A DNA stretch of 6,808 nt, from contig WGSL01000087.1 of NCBI GenBank assembly GCA_014871665.1, positions 1 to 6,808 on the forward strand. Reading direction: 5' to 3'. Below are positions 1 to 6,630 of this stretch, in pieces. Made by a program: the position numbers and the translations under genes. How positions within the stretch are numbered: position 1 is the stretch's first letter; the number at the start of each line of letters is the position of its first letter. The notes beneath the pieces are model-generated. The model was not told the origin of the DNA. It did no database searches and saw nothing but the letters and a program-made list of their open reading frames with translations. This DNA is from Collinsella sp. (GTDB taxonomy: Bacteria > Actinomycetota > Coriobacteriia > Coriobacteriales > Coriobacteriaceae).

Positions 1-139
1 ACGAGCGGGGGCTCCTGTCGTTTCCGTGCCCCTGGATTGGGTCATAGTGTCTGACATTGCCAAAACATCGATGTTGATTTGCTAGTCAGTCGAATGGGTA
101 GAATGCCTCCAACGTGTAACTCGATTCGGAGGAATTCGC
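1..139. other. 5' edge region without an assignable gene
   Basis: Nothing here can be named. On the + strand one frame (from base 2) stays open to a TAG at 83-85 and could be the tail of an upstream gene, but the 27 residues are not recognisable. On the - strand an ATG at 57-55 opens a frame that runs to the window edge (19 codons, rich in Ser, Thr and Gly). It could be the start of a divergent gene, but no convincing ribosome site precedes it. A weak promoter-like pair for the peptidase gene is TTGATT (74-79) and TAGAAT (99-104), with a long 19-base spacer. Confidence 0.3.
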
Positions 140-844
140 ATGCCTTATTACTATGGATATGGCTTTGGCATTGACCCGCTGTACCTGCTGGTTGTTCTTG
201 TCTGCACGGTGCTTGGCCTTGCCGCGCAGAGCTATATCAACTCGACGTACAAGACGTGGTCTAAGGTTCGCTCGGACGGCGATACGGGTGCCACGGTCGC
301 TCGCCGCATGCTCGACGCCAACGGTTGTAGCGCCGTGGGCATCAAGGGCGTTGCCGGCGAGCTCACCGATCATTACAACCCGCAGGACAACAATCTGTAT
401 CTGTCGGATGCCAACCGTTCGGGCGGGTCGGTCGCAAGTGTTGCCGTCGCCTGCCACGAGGCGGGCCATGCCGCCCAGCGCCAAAGCGGTTACGCCATGA
501 TGAAGGTACGTACCGCTTTGGTCCCCGTCGTCAACTTTACCCAGAACACCTGGACGATCGTGCTGCTCATGGGCCTGTTCATGAACATCGCGGGGCTCAC
601 GACCCTCGCGCTAGTCTTCTTCTCGTTTAGCGTGCTGTTCCAGCTGGTTACGCTGCCGGTCGAGATCGATGCCAGTCGCCGCGCCGTGGCGTATATCGAG
701 CAGTCGGGCATGAGCTCCAAGCAGGTCAACGGTGCCAAGAAGGTCCTGACGGCGGCCGCGCTCACCTACGTGGCGGCGGCGCTCACCTCGATTATTCAGC
801 TGCTCTACCTGATGGCTCGCTACAACAGAAACTCCAACCGATAA
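140..844 (+). CDS. Membrane-bound zinc metallopeptidase, YugP family
   Basis: This 234-residue protein matches the neutral zinc metallopeptidase family typified by Bacillus YugP (Zn_peptidase_2), in both length and layout. A hydrophobic segment at about residues 14-33 follows a Tyr/Gly-rich start. A soluble part then contains the zinc-binding HEAGH motif (H106, E107, H110). Two hydrophobic segments follow at about 137-155 and 157-174, then the family-typical LPVEIDAS stretch, whose E175 may be the third metal ligand, and a last hydrophobic segment at about 205-225. Physiological substrates of this family are poorly known; a role in membrane protein turnover is a guess. The ATG follows GGAGG at 127-131 with good spacing. 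The gene seems monocistronic, because a strong stem-loop lies between it and xseA. Family confidence is high; substrate is unknown. Confidence 0.88.
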   Translation: MPYYYGYGFGIDPLYLLVVLVCTVLGLAAQSYINSTYKTWSKVRSDGDTGATVARRMLDANGCSAVGIKGVAGELTDHYNPQDNNLYLSDANRSGGSVASVAVACHEAGHAAQRQSGYAMMKVRTALVPVVNFTQNTWTIVLLMGLFMNIAGLTTLALVFFSFSVLFQLVTLPVEIDASRRAVAYIEQSGMSSKQVNGAKKVLTAAALTYVAAALTSIIQLLYLMARYNRNSNR

Positions 845-860
845 CAAATAGGACCGACGG

Positions 861-890
861 GCGCCGTGGGGATTTGTGTCCCCGCGGCGC
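861..890 (+). terminator. Strong stem-loop after the peptidase gene, possible terminator
   Basis: GCGCCGTGGGGA (861-872) pairs with TCCCCGCGGCGC (879-890) around a six-base loop, giving a 12-bp stem with a single G-T wobble. It lies 16 bases after the peptidase stop codon. The bases after it (TGTACTATGT) contain no T run, so it is not a classical intrinsic terminator. It may instead protect the 3' end of the transcript or act as a weak terminator. The structure is directly visible; its function is inferred. Confidence 0.5.
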
Positions 891-932
891 TGTACTATGT
901 GTTGGACTTGAATTTGCGCAGGGCCGGAGCCC

Positions 933-2411
933 ATGTGCACGATGACGAAAGGGGGCTGCGTGGCAGGCTGGAATCTGACCGGCAATACCGTTTCCGCCGA
1001 GTTCGACGGTTCGGATGAGCAGGAGCGCAAAGAGCTCAGCGTGAGCCAAGCGGTGGAGATTGCCGCCGGCGCGCTCGATGCCATTCCGCAGCTGAGCGTT
1101 TTGGGTGAGGTCACGGGTTTTCGTGGTCCTAACGCCCGAAGCGGCCACTGCTACTTCCAAATTAAGGACGACTCGGCGGCCGTCGACTGCATCATCTGGA
1201 AGGGCGCCTACCTTAAGCGTACCTTCGATCTGCGTGATGGCATGCAGGTGAGCTTTAAGGGCAGCTTCAATCTCTACAAGCCTACGGGTCGCATGAGCTT
1301 CGTCGCCCGCTCGTTCTCGCTGGCGGGGGAGGGCTTGCTGCGTCAGCAGGTGGCTCAGTTGGCCGATAAGCTACGCCGCGAGGGCCTGATGGACGAGGCG
1401 CGCAAACGTCGCATTCCGGTGTTTTGCTCACGTGTGGCGGTCGTTACCTCGCTTTCGGGCGCCGTAATCGACGACGTCAAGCGTACGCTGCGCCGTCGCA
1501 ACCCGCTCGTCGAGCTTGTCTGCGTGGGCGCAAAGGTCCAGGGCGAGGGTGCGCCGGCAGAGCTTATTGAAGGCTTACACCGCGCCGCTGCCATTACGCC
1601 GGCGCCCGATTGCATTTTGCTCGTGCGTGGCGGCGGTTCCTTCGAGGACCTCATGACCTTTAACGACGAGGAGCTTGCCCGTGCGGTGGCAGCCTGTCCC
1701 GTGCCCGTGGTGACGGGCATTGGGCATGAGCCCGATACCTCGATCTGCGATATGGTGAGCGACCGTCGCGCCTCCACGCCAACGGCAGCGGCAGAATCGG
1801 TGGCGCCGGCTATGACGGAGCTGGCCGATGTGCTCGAGACACGCCATCAGCGTCTGGGTGCTGCGATGGCATCGATGATTGGGTCGGATCAGGTCGATCT
1901 GGAAATGCTCGACCAGCGCGGTCGTCGTGCCTGGGGCACCTATACGGCTCGTCTGGGCGACGCGCTCGATGCGGCCGCGTGCCGCCCGTGCCTCAACGAT
2001 CCAACGTTTATGGTCGAGCGTCGCGAGTCTGAGCTTGCCTTGACGGCCGATCGTCTGTCCGGCGCCATAACGCGTTCGGTTGGGGCCTTCCGCTCCAACT
2101 TCGAGCGTCTGCCCGAGCGCTTGATCGCAAGCACCTCGGGGCTCGATGGCAAGCGCCATGCGCTCACGCTTGCGAGCTCCCGTCTGGAGCATCAGGGGCG
2201 CACGATGCTCAGCAAGCCCGCGTCCGACCTGGGCCGAGCTGCCGCGTCGCTCGATGCCTTGTCGCCGCTCAAGGTGCTTGCCCGCGGTTACTCCATCGCG
2301 TACAGCGAGGACGGTGTGGCTACGAGTGCCAAGACCTTTAAGCCCGGCGACGCCATTCGCGTGCGCATGGCAGACGGCAACGTGGCGGCAACGGTCGATA
2401 CGGTCGAGTAA
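933..2411 (+). CDS. xseA: Exodeoxyribonuclease VII large subunit
   Basis: This is the catalytic subunit of exonuclease VII, a cytoplasmic enzyme that degrades single-stranded DNA to short oligonucleotides and works with XseB. An N-terminal OB-fold DNA-binding domain spans about residues 35-135, including the SGHCYFQIKDD and IIWKG stretches. The nuclease domain follows, with VVTSLSGAVIDDV, RGGGSFEDL (from R232), GIGHEPDTSICD (H265, E266) and DRRASTPTAAAE (277-288). A long helical region leads to the C-terminal SPLKVLARGYS signature. The length of 492 residues is slightly above the usual 400-460. The start is uncertain: ATG 933 is the outer bound and has GGAG only three bases away. GTG 960 is preceded by GAAAGGGGG (947-955), nearly a full anti-Shine-Dalgarno match, and would give 483 residues. 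xseB follows 42 bases after the stop. Confidence 0.95.
   Translation: MCTMTKGGCVAGWNLTGNTVSAEFDGSDEQERKELSVSQAVEIAAGALDAIPQLSVLGEVTGFRGPNARSGHCYFQIKDDSAAVDCIIWKGAYLKRTFDLRDGMQVSFKGSFNLYKPTGRMSFVARSFSLAGEGLLRQQVAQLADKLRREGLMDEARKRRIPVFCSRVAVVTSLSGAVIDDVKRTLRRRNPLVELVCVGAKVQGEGAPAELIEGLHRAAAITPAPDCILLVRGGGSFEDLMTFNDEELARAVAACPVPVVTGIGHEPDTSICDMVSDRRASTPTAAAESVAPAMTELADVLETRHQRLGAAMASMIGSDQVDLEMLDQRGRRAWGTYTARLGDALDAAACRPCLNDPTFMVERRESELALTADRLSGAITRSVGAFRSNFERLPERLIASTSGLDGKRHALTLASSRLEHQGRTMLSKPASDLGRAAASLDALSPLKVLARGYSIAYSEDGVATSAKTFKPGDAIRVRMADGNVAATVDTVE
947..955 (+). promoter_or_regulatory. Possible ribosome binding site favouring a GTG start for xseA
   Basis: GAAAGGGGG differs from the ideal GAAAGGAGG at one base and ends four bases before the in-frame GTG at 960-962. 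The upstream ATG codons at 933 and 942 have poorer signals: GGAG at 926-929 is three bases from the first and twelve from the second. The residues between 933 and 960 (MCTMTKGGC) lie before the recognisable family sequence, so either start gives a complete enzyme. Confidence 0.45.
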
Positions 2412-2437
2412 GCCGCGTTTCATAGCGATAAACCTTT

Positions 2438-2445
2438 AGGAAAGG
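2438..2445 (+). promoter_or_regulatory. Ribosome binding site of xseB
   Basis: AGGAAAGG lies eight bases before the xseB ATG at 2454. A closely similar A-rich site, GAAAGGAA, precedes the HIT gene, so the two genes share their translation-start style. Confidence 0.6.
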
Positions 2446-2453
2446 AAACAGAT

Positions 2454-2720
2454 ATGGCAGAGAAGACCCCGGTCGAGCAGCTTACGTACAAGCAGGCCTC
2501 GCAGGAGCTGGAGCTCATCATCCGCAGCCTGGAGTCGGGCGATATGGAGCTCGAGGAGTCGCTCGAGAGCTACACCCGCGGCGTCGAGCTCCTCAAGAGC
2601 CTGCGTACCCGCTTGTCCGATGCCGAGCAGAAGGTTTCGGTGCTCCTGAAGGACGTCGACGGCAACGACGTGCTCGCCGACGGCGAGGCCGCCAACACCG
2701 ACGACAACCTCTCGTTCTAA
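2454..2720 (+). CDS. xseB: Exodeoxyribonuclease VII small subunit
   Basis: The 88-residue product is the small subunit of exonuclease VII, several copies of which bind the helical part of XseA and are needed for an active, stable enzyme. The family signature is clear: the helix with YKQASQELELIIRSLESGD (about residues 12-30), then the acidic MELEESLESYTRGVELLKS stretch, then LSDAEQKV (54-61). This predicts the usual antiparallel helical hairpin. The acidic tail after residue 66 (DVDGNDVLADGEAANTDD) is probably disordered. The gene lies 42 bases after xseA with no terminator between, so the two are almost certainly co-transcribed, matching the obligate partnership of the proteins. Length and start agree with the family. 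Confidence 0.95.
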   Translation: MAEKTPVEQLTYKQASQELELIIRSLESGDMELEESLESYTRGVELLKSLRTRLSDAEQKVSVLLKDVDGNDVLADGEAANTDDNLSF

Positions 2721-2734
2721 CCATCCCGACCAAA

Positions 2735-2740
2735 TATAAT
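2735..2740 (+). promoter_or_regulatory. Perfect -10 hexamer ahead of the HIT gene
   Basis: TATAAT stands alone in a GC-rich neighbourhood, 30 bases before the HIT start codon, so transcription could begin near 2747. No good -35 hexamer is seen: the bases 17 upstream read TCGTTC, inside the end of xseB. It is flanked by GACCA (2728-2732) and TGGTC (2744-2748), a five-base inverted repeat that could be a small operator or chance. An extra promoter inside the xseAB-HIT cluster is plausible but unproven. Confidence 0.35.
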
Positions 2741-2769
2741 TACCCTGGTCTGTAAGAAAGGAACCAGCT

Positions 2770-3105
2770 ATGTGTGATTGCATCTTCTGCAAAATTGCCA
2801 ACCACGAGATCCCCTCGACCGTTGTCTATGAGGACGACCAGGTCATCGCGTTCGACGACCTCAACCCCCAGGCGCCGGTTCACACGCTCGTGATCCCCAA
2901 GAAGCACTACAGCGACATCGCCGACAACGTGCCTGCCGAGACCATGGGCGCCATGGCTCACGCCATCCAGGAGGTCGCCAAGGCCAAGGGTCTGGAGGAC
3001 GGTTTCCGCGTCATCTCCAACAAGGGCGTTAATGCTGGTCAGACCGTCATGCACTTCCACATGCACGTCCTCGGCGGCAAGAACCTGGGCGAGAACCTCA
3101 TCTGA
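2770..3105 (+). CDS. HIT-family nucleotide-binding protein (HINT branch)
   Basis: This 111-residue protein belongs to the histidine triad superfamily, whose HINT members hydrolyse nucleoside phosphoramidates or related nucleotidyl adducts as small cytosolic dimers. The catalytic HxHxH triad is in MHFHMHVLGG (H95, H97, H99). The N-terminal CDCIFCKIA carries C4 and C7, which with H46 (PKKHYSDI) resemble the zinc site seen in many bacterial members. Other family marks are the FDDLNPQAPVH stretch (28-38) and the conserved Asn and Gly before the triad (NKGVNAGQ). The length is normal. The ATG has AAAGGA (2757-2762) upstream. The gene lies 49 bases after xseB and may share its transcript or use the TATAAT at 2735. 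The physiological substrate cannot be read from the sequence. Confidence 0.93.
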   Translation: MCDCIFCKIANHEIPSTVVYEDDQVIAFDDLNPQAPVHTLVIPKKHYSDIADNVPAETMGAMAHAIQEVAKAKGLEDGFRVISNKGVNAGQTVMHFHMHVLGGKNLGENLI

Positions 3106-3146
3106 GGGCGCACAGCCCGTCGCCTTGGCTGCCTTTGGAGTAACCT

Positions 3147-4037
3147 ATGCAGCTTTCTCAACTCGAATACCTTCAAGCGGTAGCGAACTACGGCGGCGTG
3201 CGCAAAGCGGCTCGCGCCGTTCACGTGAGCCCACAGGCCGTTTCGTCGGCAATCAAAAAGTTGGAATCTGAGTATCAGATTGTTTTGCTCGACCGATCGG
3301 CGGGGGAGGCTGTTTTGTCTCCGGCAGGCAGAGAATTTGCGCGTCGTGCACGCGTGATCCTGGCGCAAGTCGACGATCTCAAAAAGTACGCTCAATCAAG
3401 GGACGACGGCGTCTCGCCCGATGGCCACTTTCGTCTTTACGTCCCCTGCCTTCATGGGCGGGGGCGTCTTTTTGCCGAAAACTGGTATGACTCGTTTGAA
3501 CGCTCTCACCCTCATATTCACCTCGATGTGTGGCATCAGCCAACGGCTACATGCTTTGAGTCGCTTATGCTTGGAATTTCGGACGCGGCCATCTCATTTG
3601 AGGAACCAAGGGACAGCGTCCTTTCTTCGAAATACTTGGGTGAAAAGGAGCTCAAGGTTCTTTCGTGTCCAGCGGGTCATCAATCTGTGGGCGCCATGAC
3701 CATTCGTGAGTTACTGGGCGGCAGGCTCGCTGTTCCCATTAATTTGTCACCCTGTCTCAATGCAATCAATCAATGTCCCGAAGCTCAGCTGGTTAATTTC
3801 CGCTTTCGCGATGTCGAATACGGAAACAGGGCGCAGGCTGAGTTTCTTCAAGCCGGGGGATTGATATTGAGTTTTTCTGGCTCTTCTCTCGCATCGGATG
3901 GATCGGAAGTGAGCGAGTGCTCCATTGAAGCCTCACATGACGTAGCCTTGCCCATCTACTTTTGCTATCGACAAAATGCCTGGACCGATCGACACCAGAC
4001 GGTATTTCTTCACCTATTGCGTCATCTCGCTTCGTGA
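3147..4037 (+). CDS. LysR-type transcriptional regulator
   Basis: The 296-residue length and architecture fit the LysR family. The N-terminal winged helix-turn-helix covers residues 1-62: LEYLQAVANYGGVRKAARAVHV supplies the first helices and SPQAVSSAIKKLES (28-41) the recognition helix. The usual LF-R---LT turn is altered to LLDRSAGEAVLSPAG. A linker helix (63-85) leads to the effector domain, recognisable from ERSHPHIHLDVW and from the FESLMLGISDAAISFEE stretch. The effector is unknown. GGAG at 3137-3140 places the start. The gene begins 41 bases after the HIT gene and points toward the MFS gene, its most likely target, although LysR genes are more often divergent from their targets. Its DNA is more AT-rich than xseAB or ackA (about 45% GC in 3241-3300, against 63% in 1621-1680). 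Confidence 0.9.
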   Translation: MQLSQLEYLQAVANYGGVRKAARAVHVSPQAVSSAIKKLESEYQIVLLDRSAGEAVLSPAGREFARRARVILAQVDDLKKYAQSRDDGVSPDGHFRLYVPCLHGRGRLFAENWYDSFERSHPHIHLDVWHQPTATCFESLMLGISDAAISFEEPRDSVLSSKYLGEKELKVLSCPAGHQSVGAMTIRELLGGRLAVPINLSPCLNAINQCPEAQLVNFRFRDVEYGNRAQAEFLQAGGLILSFSGSSLASDGSEVSECSIEASHDVALPIYFCYRQNAWTDRHQTVFLHLLRHLAS

Positions 4038-4051
4038 GGCCATTTGGCCTC
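4036..4051 (+). repeat. Perfect inverted repeat at the end of the LysR gene
   Basis: GAGGCC and GGCCTC are separated by ATTT, and the arms extend by one A-T pair. The left arm overlaps the regulator's stop codon. No T run follows, so termination would be weak; it may mark the 3' end of the LysR message or be part of the control region of the next gene. Confidence 0.35.
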
Positions 4052-4055
4052 GTGT

Positions 4056-4074
4056 CGTCAAGTGAATGTTGACG
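4056..4074. promoter_or_regulatory. Candidate operator between the LysR and MFS genes
   Basis: CGTCAA (4056-4061) and TTGACG (4069-4074) form a perfect six-base inverted repeat with a seven-base spacer. Its placement, 83 bases before the MFS start, would suit a regulator binding site, and LysR is the obvious candidate protein. It does not have the classical T-N11-A spacing of LysR boxes (here the symmetric pair is C-N11-G), which lowers confidence. A smaller palindrome, AGCTGACAGCT, follows at 4088-4098. No convincing -35/-10 pair was found between it and the MFS gene. Confidence 0.35.
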
Positions 4075-4144
4075 CCCTGCAACACATAGCTGACAGCTTT
4101 GCCCTCATGCTTTTCCAAGATTTCGATTTAGATTGCTGACTCTT

Positions 4145-4150
4145 GGAGGG
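4145..4150 (+). promoter_or_regulatory. Ribosome binding site that fixes the MFS start
   Basis: GGAGGG lies six bases before ATG 4157. The open frame can be extended to a TTG at 4133, but that codon has no ribosome site and the extension would cover this one, so ATG 4157 is preferred. Confidence 0.8.
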
Positions 4151-4156
4151 CGGAGC

Positions 4157-5317
4157 ATGAAAAATCGTACGATTTTGCTTTATATGATGTTCGTTTTCCT
4201 GTCGAACTTCAGCACCATCTTGTATTTCCTAACTGTCTACCTTGAGTTCGTTGGGCTTTCGATGGTAGCGATTTCTAGCATGATGATTGCATATCAAGTG
4301 AGCAAGTTCATCCTTGAAGTTCCCACTGGCTATATTGCTGATAGGTTTGGACGAAAGACAAGCGGTCTCGTTGGCGTCGTTGGGATGCTTGGATACTACG
4401 CCGCCCTGCTTCTCGTCCGTTCTCCTCTGCTTTTAATCGGCGCGTTTGCTCTCAAAGGATTTGCAGTTGCATGTGTGAGCGGATCCATAGAAGCGATCTA
4501 CATTGACAGCGTCTCTCAGGACCAGCTCGTAAGACTTAATGTCGTTGAGCGATTTGTTTTCTATGCCTCTTATGCCATCTCCGCTTGCGTGGGCGGTTTC
4601 ATTTCGTCTGTCGGTGCATATCTCATTGGTCTTTCGGCAGATATCATCGCAATGGTGTTGACGTTGGTTGTTGTTGTCTGCATTCCCGAGATGCGAAGAG
4701 GGGACACTGCAGCGACGCCTAAGCGTGGAATTAGCCCGAAGATGATCGGTGCCGCTATTGCGCGTAACGGCATTCTTCGTTCAGCGTTCATCATGGACTG
4801 CTCTCAGGCATTTGCTTTTGTCGCCCTGGAAGACTTTTTCTCACTGTTGCTTGCGGGTCGCGGAATGAATGCCGTCGCTTCGGGTGTGATCATTGCGGTC
4901 CAGCTCCTTGCCTCGGCCTCCATGGGGCTTATTGTGCCCAGTGTGATTGCTCATGTCGACAAGGGCCGTTTTGCGCGTATTTGCGGCATCGTGCGCCTTT
5001 CCCTGACTGCCCTGTTTTTGATTCCCTTTACTCCGGTCTATTTGCTGCCCGTGTTCTATGTGCTGCAGACGGTCGCTTACTCGTTATTTGCGCCAATTAA
5101 ATACTCAATTTTTCAAAATGCTGTCGATTCTTCGATGCGCTGTTCACTAATTTCGGTCCAAAGCCAGATGGTGGCGGTGGGCGCTATCCTTTTCTATCTG
5201 TTCAATGCTGCGTTGAACAGCATCGCGGGCATTCGAGTCATATTGCTTGTAGCGCTCGGGATATCTTCTTTGGTGTATATCCCCGCGCTCTTTCGTCTTA
5301 CAAGTCAAAGGCCATGA
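4157..5317 (+). CDS. Major facilitator superfamily transporter
   Basis: The 386-residue product is a very hydrophobic membrane protein of the MFS fold, predicted to have 12 transmembrane helices as two six-helix halves joined by a charged loop at about residues 178-205 (EMRRGD to PKRGISPK). The signature MFS motif A lies between helices 2 and 3: GYIADRFGRK at 58-67, preceded by the common EVPT. The first helix starts at about residue 6 and there is no signal peptide. The fold indicates proton-coupled transport; substrate and direction cannot be read, although drug or metabolite efflux is common for LysR-linked members. It follows the LysR gene by 119 bases and is closed by the terminator at 5351. 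GC is about 42-45% in 4141-4320, well below the ackA region, suggesting acquisition by transfer. Confidence 0.9.
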   Translation: MKNRTILLYMMFVFLSNFSTILYFLTVYLEFVGLSMVAISSMMIAYQVSKFILEVPTGYIADRFGRKTSGLVGVVGMLGYYAALLLVRSPLLLIGAFALKGFAVACVSGSIEAIYIDSVSQDQLVRLNVVERFVFYASYAISACVGGFISSVGAYLIGLSADIIAMVLTLVVVVCIPEMRRGDTAATPKRGISPKMIGAAIARNGILRSAFIMDCSQAFAFVALEDFFSLLLAGRGMNAVASGVIIAVQLLASASMGLIVPSVIAHVDKGRFARICGIVRLSLTALFLIPFTPVYLLPVFYVLQTVAYSLFAPIKYSIFQNAVDSSMRCSLISVQSQMVAVGAILFYLFNAALNSIAGIRVILLVALGISSLVYIPALFRLTSQRP

Positions 5318-5350
5318 GTATTTGGGCACCGATAACTTATATATCAACGC

Positions 5351-5384
5351 AATAAACCCGAGCGCGAGGGCGTTTGGGTTTATT
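5351..5384 (+). terminator. Intrinsic terminator after the MFS gene
   Basis: AATAAACCCGAGCGC (5351-5365) pairs with GCGTTTGGGTTTATT (5370-5384) around a GAGG loop, giving 15 pairs of which two are G-T wobbles. The 3' arm is T-rich and continues into ATT. Because the 5' arm is A-rich, the structure could also terminate on the opposite strand, though no gene arrives from that side. It insulates ackA from the LysR-MFS unit. Confidence 0.82.
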
Positions 5385-5398
5385 ATTGAAGCGTATGT

Positions 5399-5424
5399 AA
5401 CCTGGCGGCGCCACACCGCCTGTT
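5399..5424 (+). repeat. Stem-loop in the ackA leader
   Basis: GGCGG (5404-5408) pairs with CCGCC (5416-5420) around a seven-base loop, and AAC/GTT pairs can extend it past a small bulge. It sits between the upstream terminator and the ackA ribosome site AGGGAG (5428-5433), four bases before the ATG. It could stabilise the message or bind a protein; the second kinase gene also has a hairpin in the same position. Confidence 0.35.
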
Positions 5425-5437
5425 AGTAGGGAGACAC

Positions 5438-6616
5438 ATGAACGTTCTGGTCGTCAACGCAGGATCTTCGACCCTTAAGTATCAGGTCATCGATACCAAG
5501 TCCCACAAGGTGTCCGCAAAGGGCTCCTGCGAGCGCGTCTGCTTTACCGGCGGTACCTTCACCCATGCTGCCAACGGTTCCAAGAAGGTGACCGAGAACA
5601 TCGAGTTCCCCGATCATAAGGTCGCCATTGAGGTCGTTCTGAAGGACCTCGAGGCCAACGGCGTCAAGATCGAGGGCATCGGCCATCGCATCGTTCAGGG
5701 CGGTTGGTACTTTGGCGACTCCTCCCTCGTCGACGAGGACGTTCTCGCCAAGATTCGCGAGGTCGCCCCGCTCGCGCCGCTGCACAACAACCCCGAGGCC
5801 AACGTTATCGAGTACTGCCTCGAGCAGTATCCCGATCTGCCCAACGTCACGGTCTACGACACCGCTTTCCACTTCAACATGCCCGAGGTCGCCAAGACCT
5901 ACGCCCTTCCCAAGGATGTTTGCGACAAGCTGCACATCCGTAAGTATGGCGCCCACGGCACCAGCTATCGCTACATCTCCAAGAAGGTCGCCGAGATGAC
6001 CAACGGCGAGGCCCGCAAGGTCGTCGTGTGCCACATTGGCTCCGGCGCTTCCCTGTGCGCCATCGAGGACGGCAAGTGCATGGACACCACCATGGGCTTG
6101 ACGCCGCTCGACGGTGTCATGATGGGCACCCGCTGCGGCTCCATCGACCCTGCTACCGTGTGCTACCTGCAGCGCGAAGGTGGCTACACCTTCGACGAGG
6201 TCGACGAGATGATGAACAAGAAGTCCGGCCTTTTGGCTGTGACCGGCGGCAAGACCAACGACTGCCGCAACGTCGAGGAGCTCGCCGCTGCTGGTGACCC
6301 CGAGGCCCAGCTCGCCTTCGATATGTTCGTTTACAAGATTGCCGCCAAGGCTGCCGAGATGGCCACTTCCATGTGCGGCATGGACACCCTGGTCTTTACC
6401 GCCGGCATCGGCGAGCACGCTCCGGCTGTCCGCGCCGGCGTGGCCGATCGTCTGGCCTTTATGGGCGTCAAGATGGACCATGCCCGCAACGCTCTGCGTG
6501 GCGACGGCGCTTGGTGCCTGTCCGCCAAGGATTCCAAGGTCAAGATTTTCGTCATCCCCACGGACGAGGAGTTCATGATCGCTTCCGACGTCGAGCGCAT
6601 CGTCAGCGGCAAGTAA
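5438..6616 (+). CDS. ackA: Acetate kinase (divergent, first of a tandem pair)
   Basis: Acetate kinase interconverts acetyl phosphate plus ADP with acetate plus ATP, giving ATP at the end of fermentation; it is a cytoplasmic ASKHA-fold dimer. The 392-residue length is normal. The phosphate-binding start MNVLVVNAGSSTLKYQ carries N7 and S10. By comparison with the Methanosarcina enzyme as I recall it, the catalytic residues R84, H116, D141, H173, H199, R232 and E377 are kept, in GHRIVQGG, LAPLHNN, DTAFHF, GAHGTSY, CHIGSGAS, GTRCGSIDP and IPTDEE. Several nearby conserved positions differ: Q87 for His, S202 for Asn, Y177 for His and H326 for Asn. It has 12 cysteines, which seems many. It may be a true AckA or a paralog with another acyl substrate. 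Terminators on both sides make it monocistronic; no pta gene is adjacent. Confidence 0.92.
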   Translation: MNVLVVNAGSSTLKYQVIDTKSHKVSAKGSCERVCFTGGTFTHAANGSKKVTENIEFPDHKVAIEVVLKDLEANGVKIEGIGHRIVQGGWYFGDSSLVDEDVLAKIREVAPLAPLHNNPEANVIEYCLEQYPDLPNVTVYDTAFHFNMPEVAKTYALPKDVCDKLHIRKYGAHGTSYRYISKKVAEMTNGEARKVVVCHIGSGASLCAIEDGKCMDTTMGLTPLDGVMMGTRCGSIDPATVCYLQREGGYTFDEVDEMMNKKSGLLAVTGGKTNDCRNVEELAAAGDPEAQLAFDMFVYKIAAKAAEMATSMCGMDTLVFTAGIGEHAPAVRAGVADRLAFMGVKMDHARNALRGDGAWCLSAKDSKVKIFVIPTDEEFMIASDVERIVSGK

Positions 6617-6630
6617 TTGATGCAAGGGGA

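Noticed and set aside
1..57. Possible start of a divergent - strand gene (ATG at 57-55, open to the edge)
   Set aside because: Only 19 codons are visible, with no ribosome site and no recognisable residues; a + strand frame across the same bases is equally open. Sequence upstream of the window would decide.
1575..2423. 282-codon open frame antisense to xseA
   Set aside because: It lies over clearly coding XseA sequence, has no recognisable domain, and has an Arg/His/Gly-rich composition typical of shadow frames.
3106..3146. Possible terminator between the HIT and LysR genes (GGGC-GCACA-GCCC)
   Set aside because: A four-base stem with no T run is too weak to support a terminator call.
3607..3625. 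Hairpin-like AAGGGAC/GTCCTTT inside the LysR gene
   Set aside because: It is short, lies within well-supported coding sequence and has nothing around it to suggest a function.
4133..4156. TTG start extending the MFS protein by eight residues
   Set aside because: The extension would run over the GGAGGG ribosome site that serves ATG 4157, and the TTG has no site of its own.
5423..6625. 400-codon open frame antisense to the whole acetate kinase gene
   Set aside because: It mirrors ackA from end to end. Its Gly/Val/Leu/Asp-rich product resembles no protein I recognise, and such frames arise from the strong codon bias of GC-rich genes.
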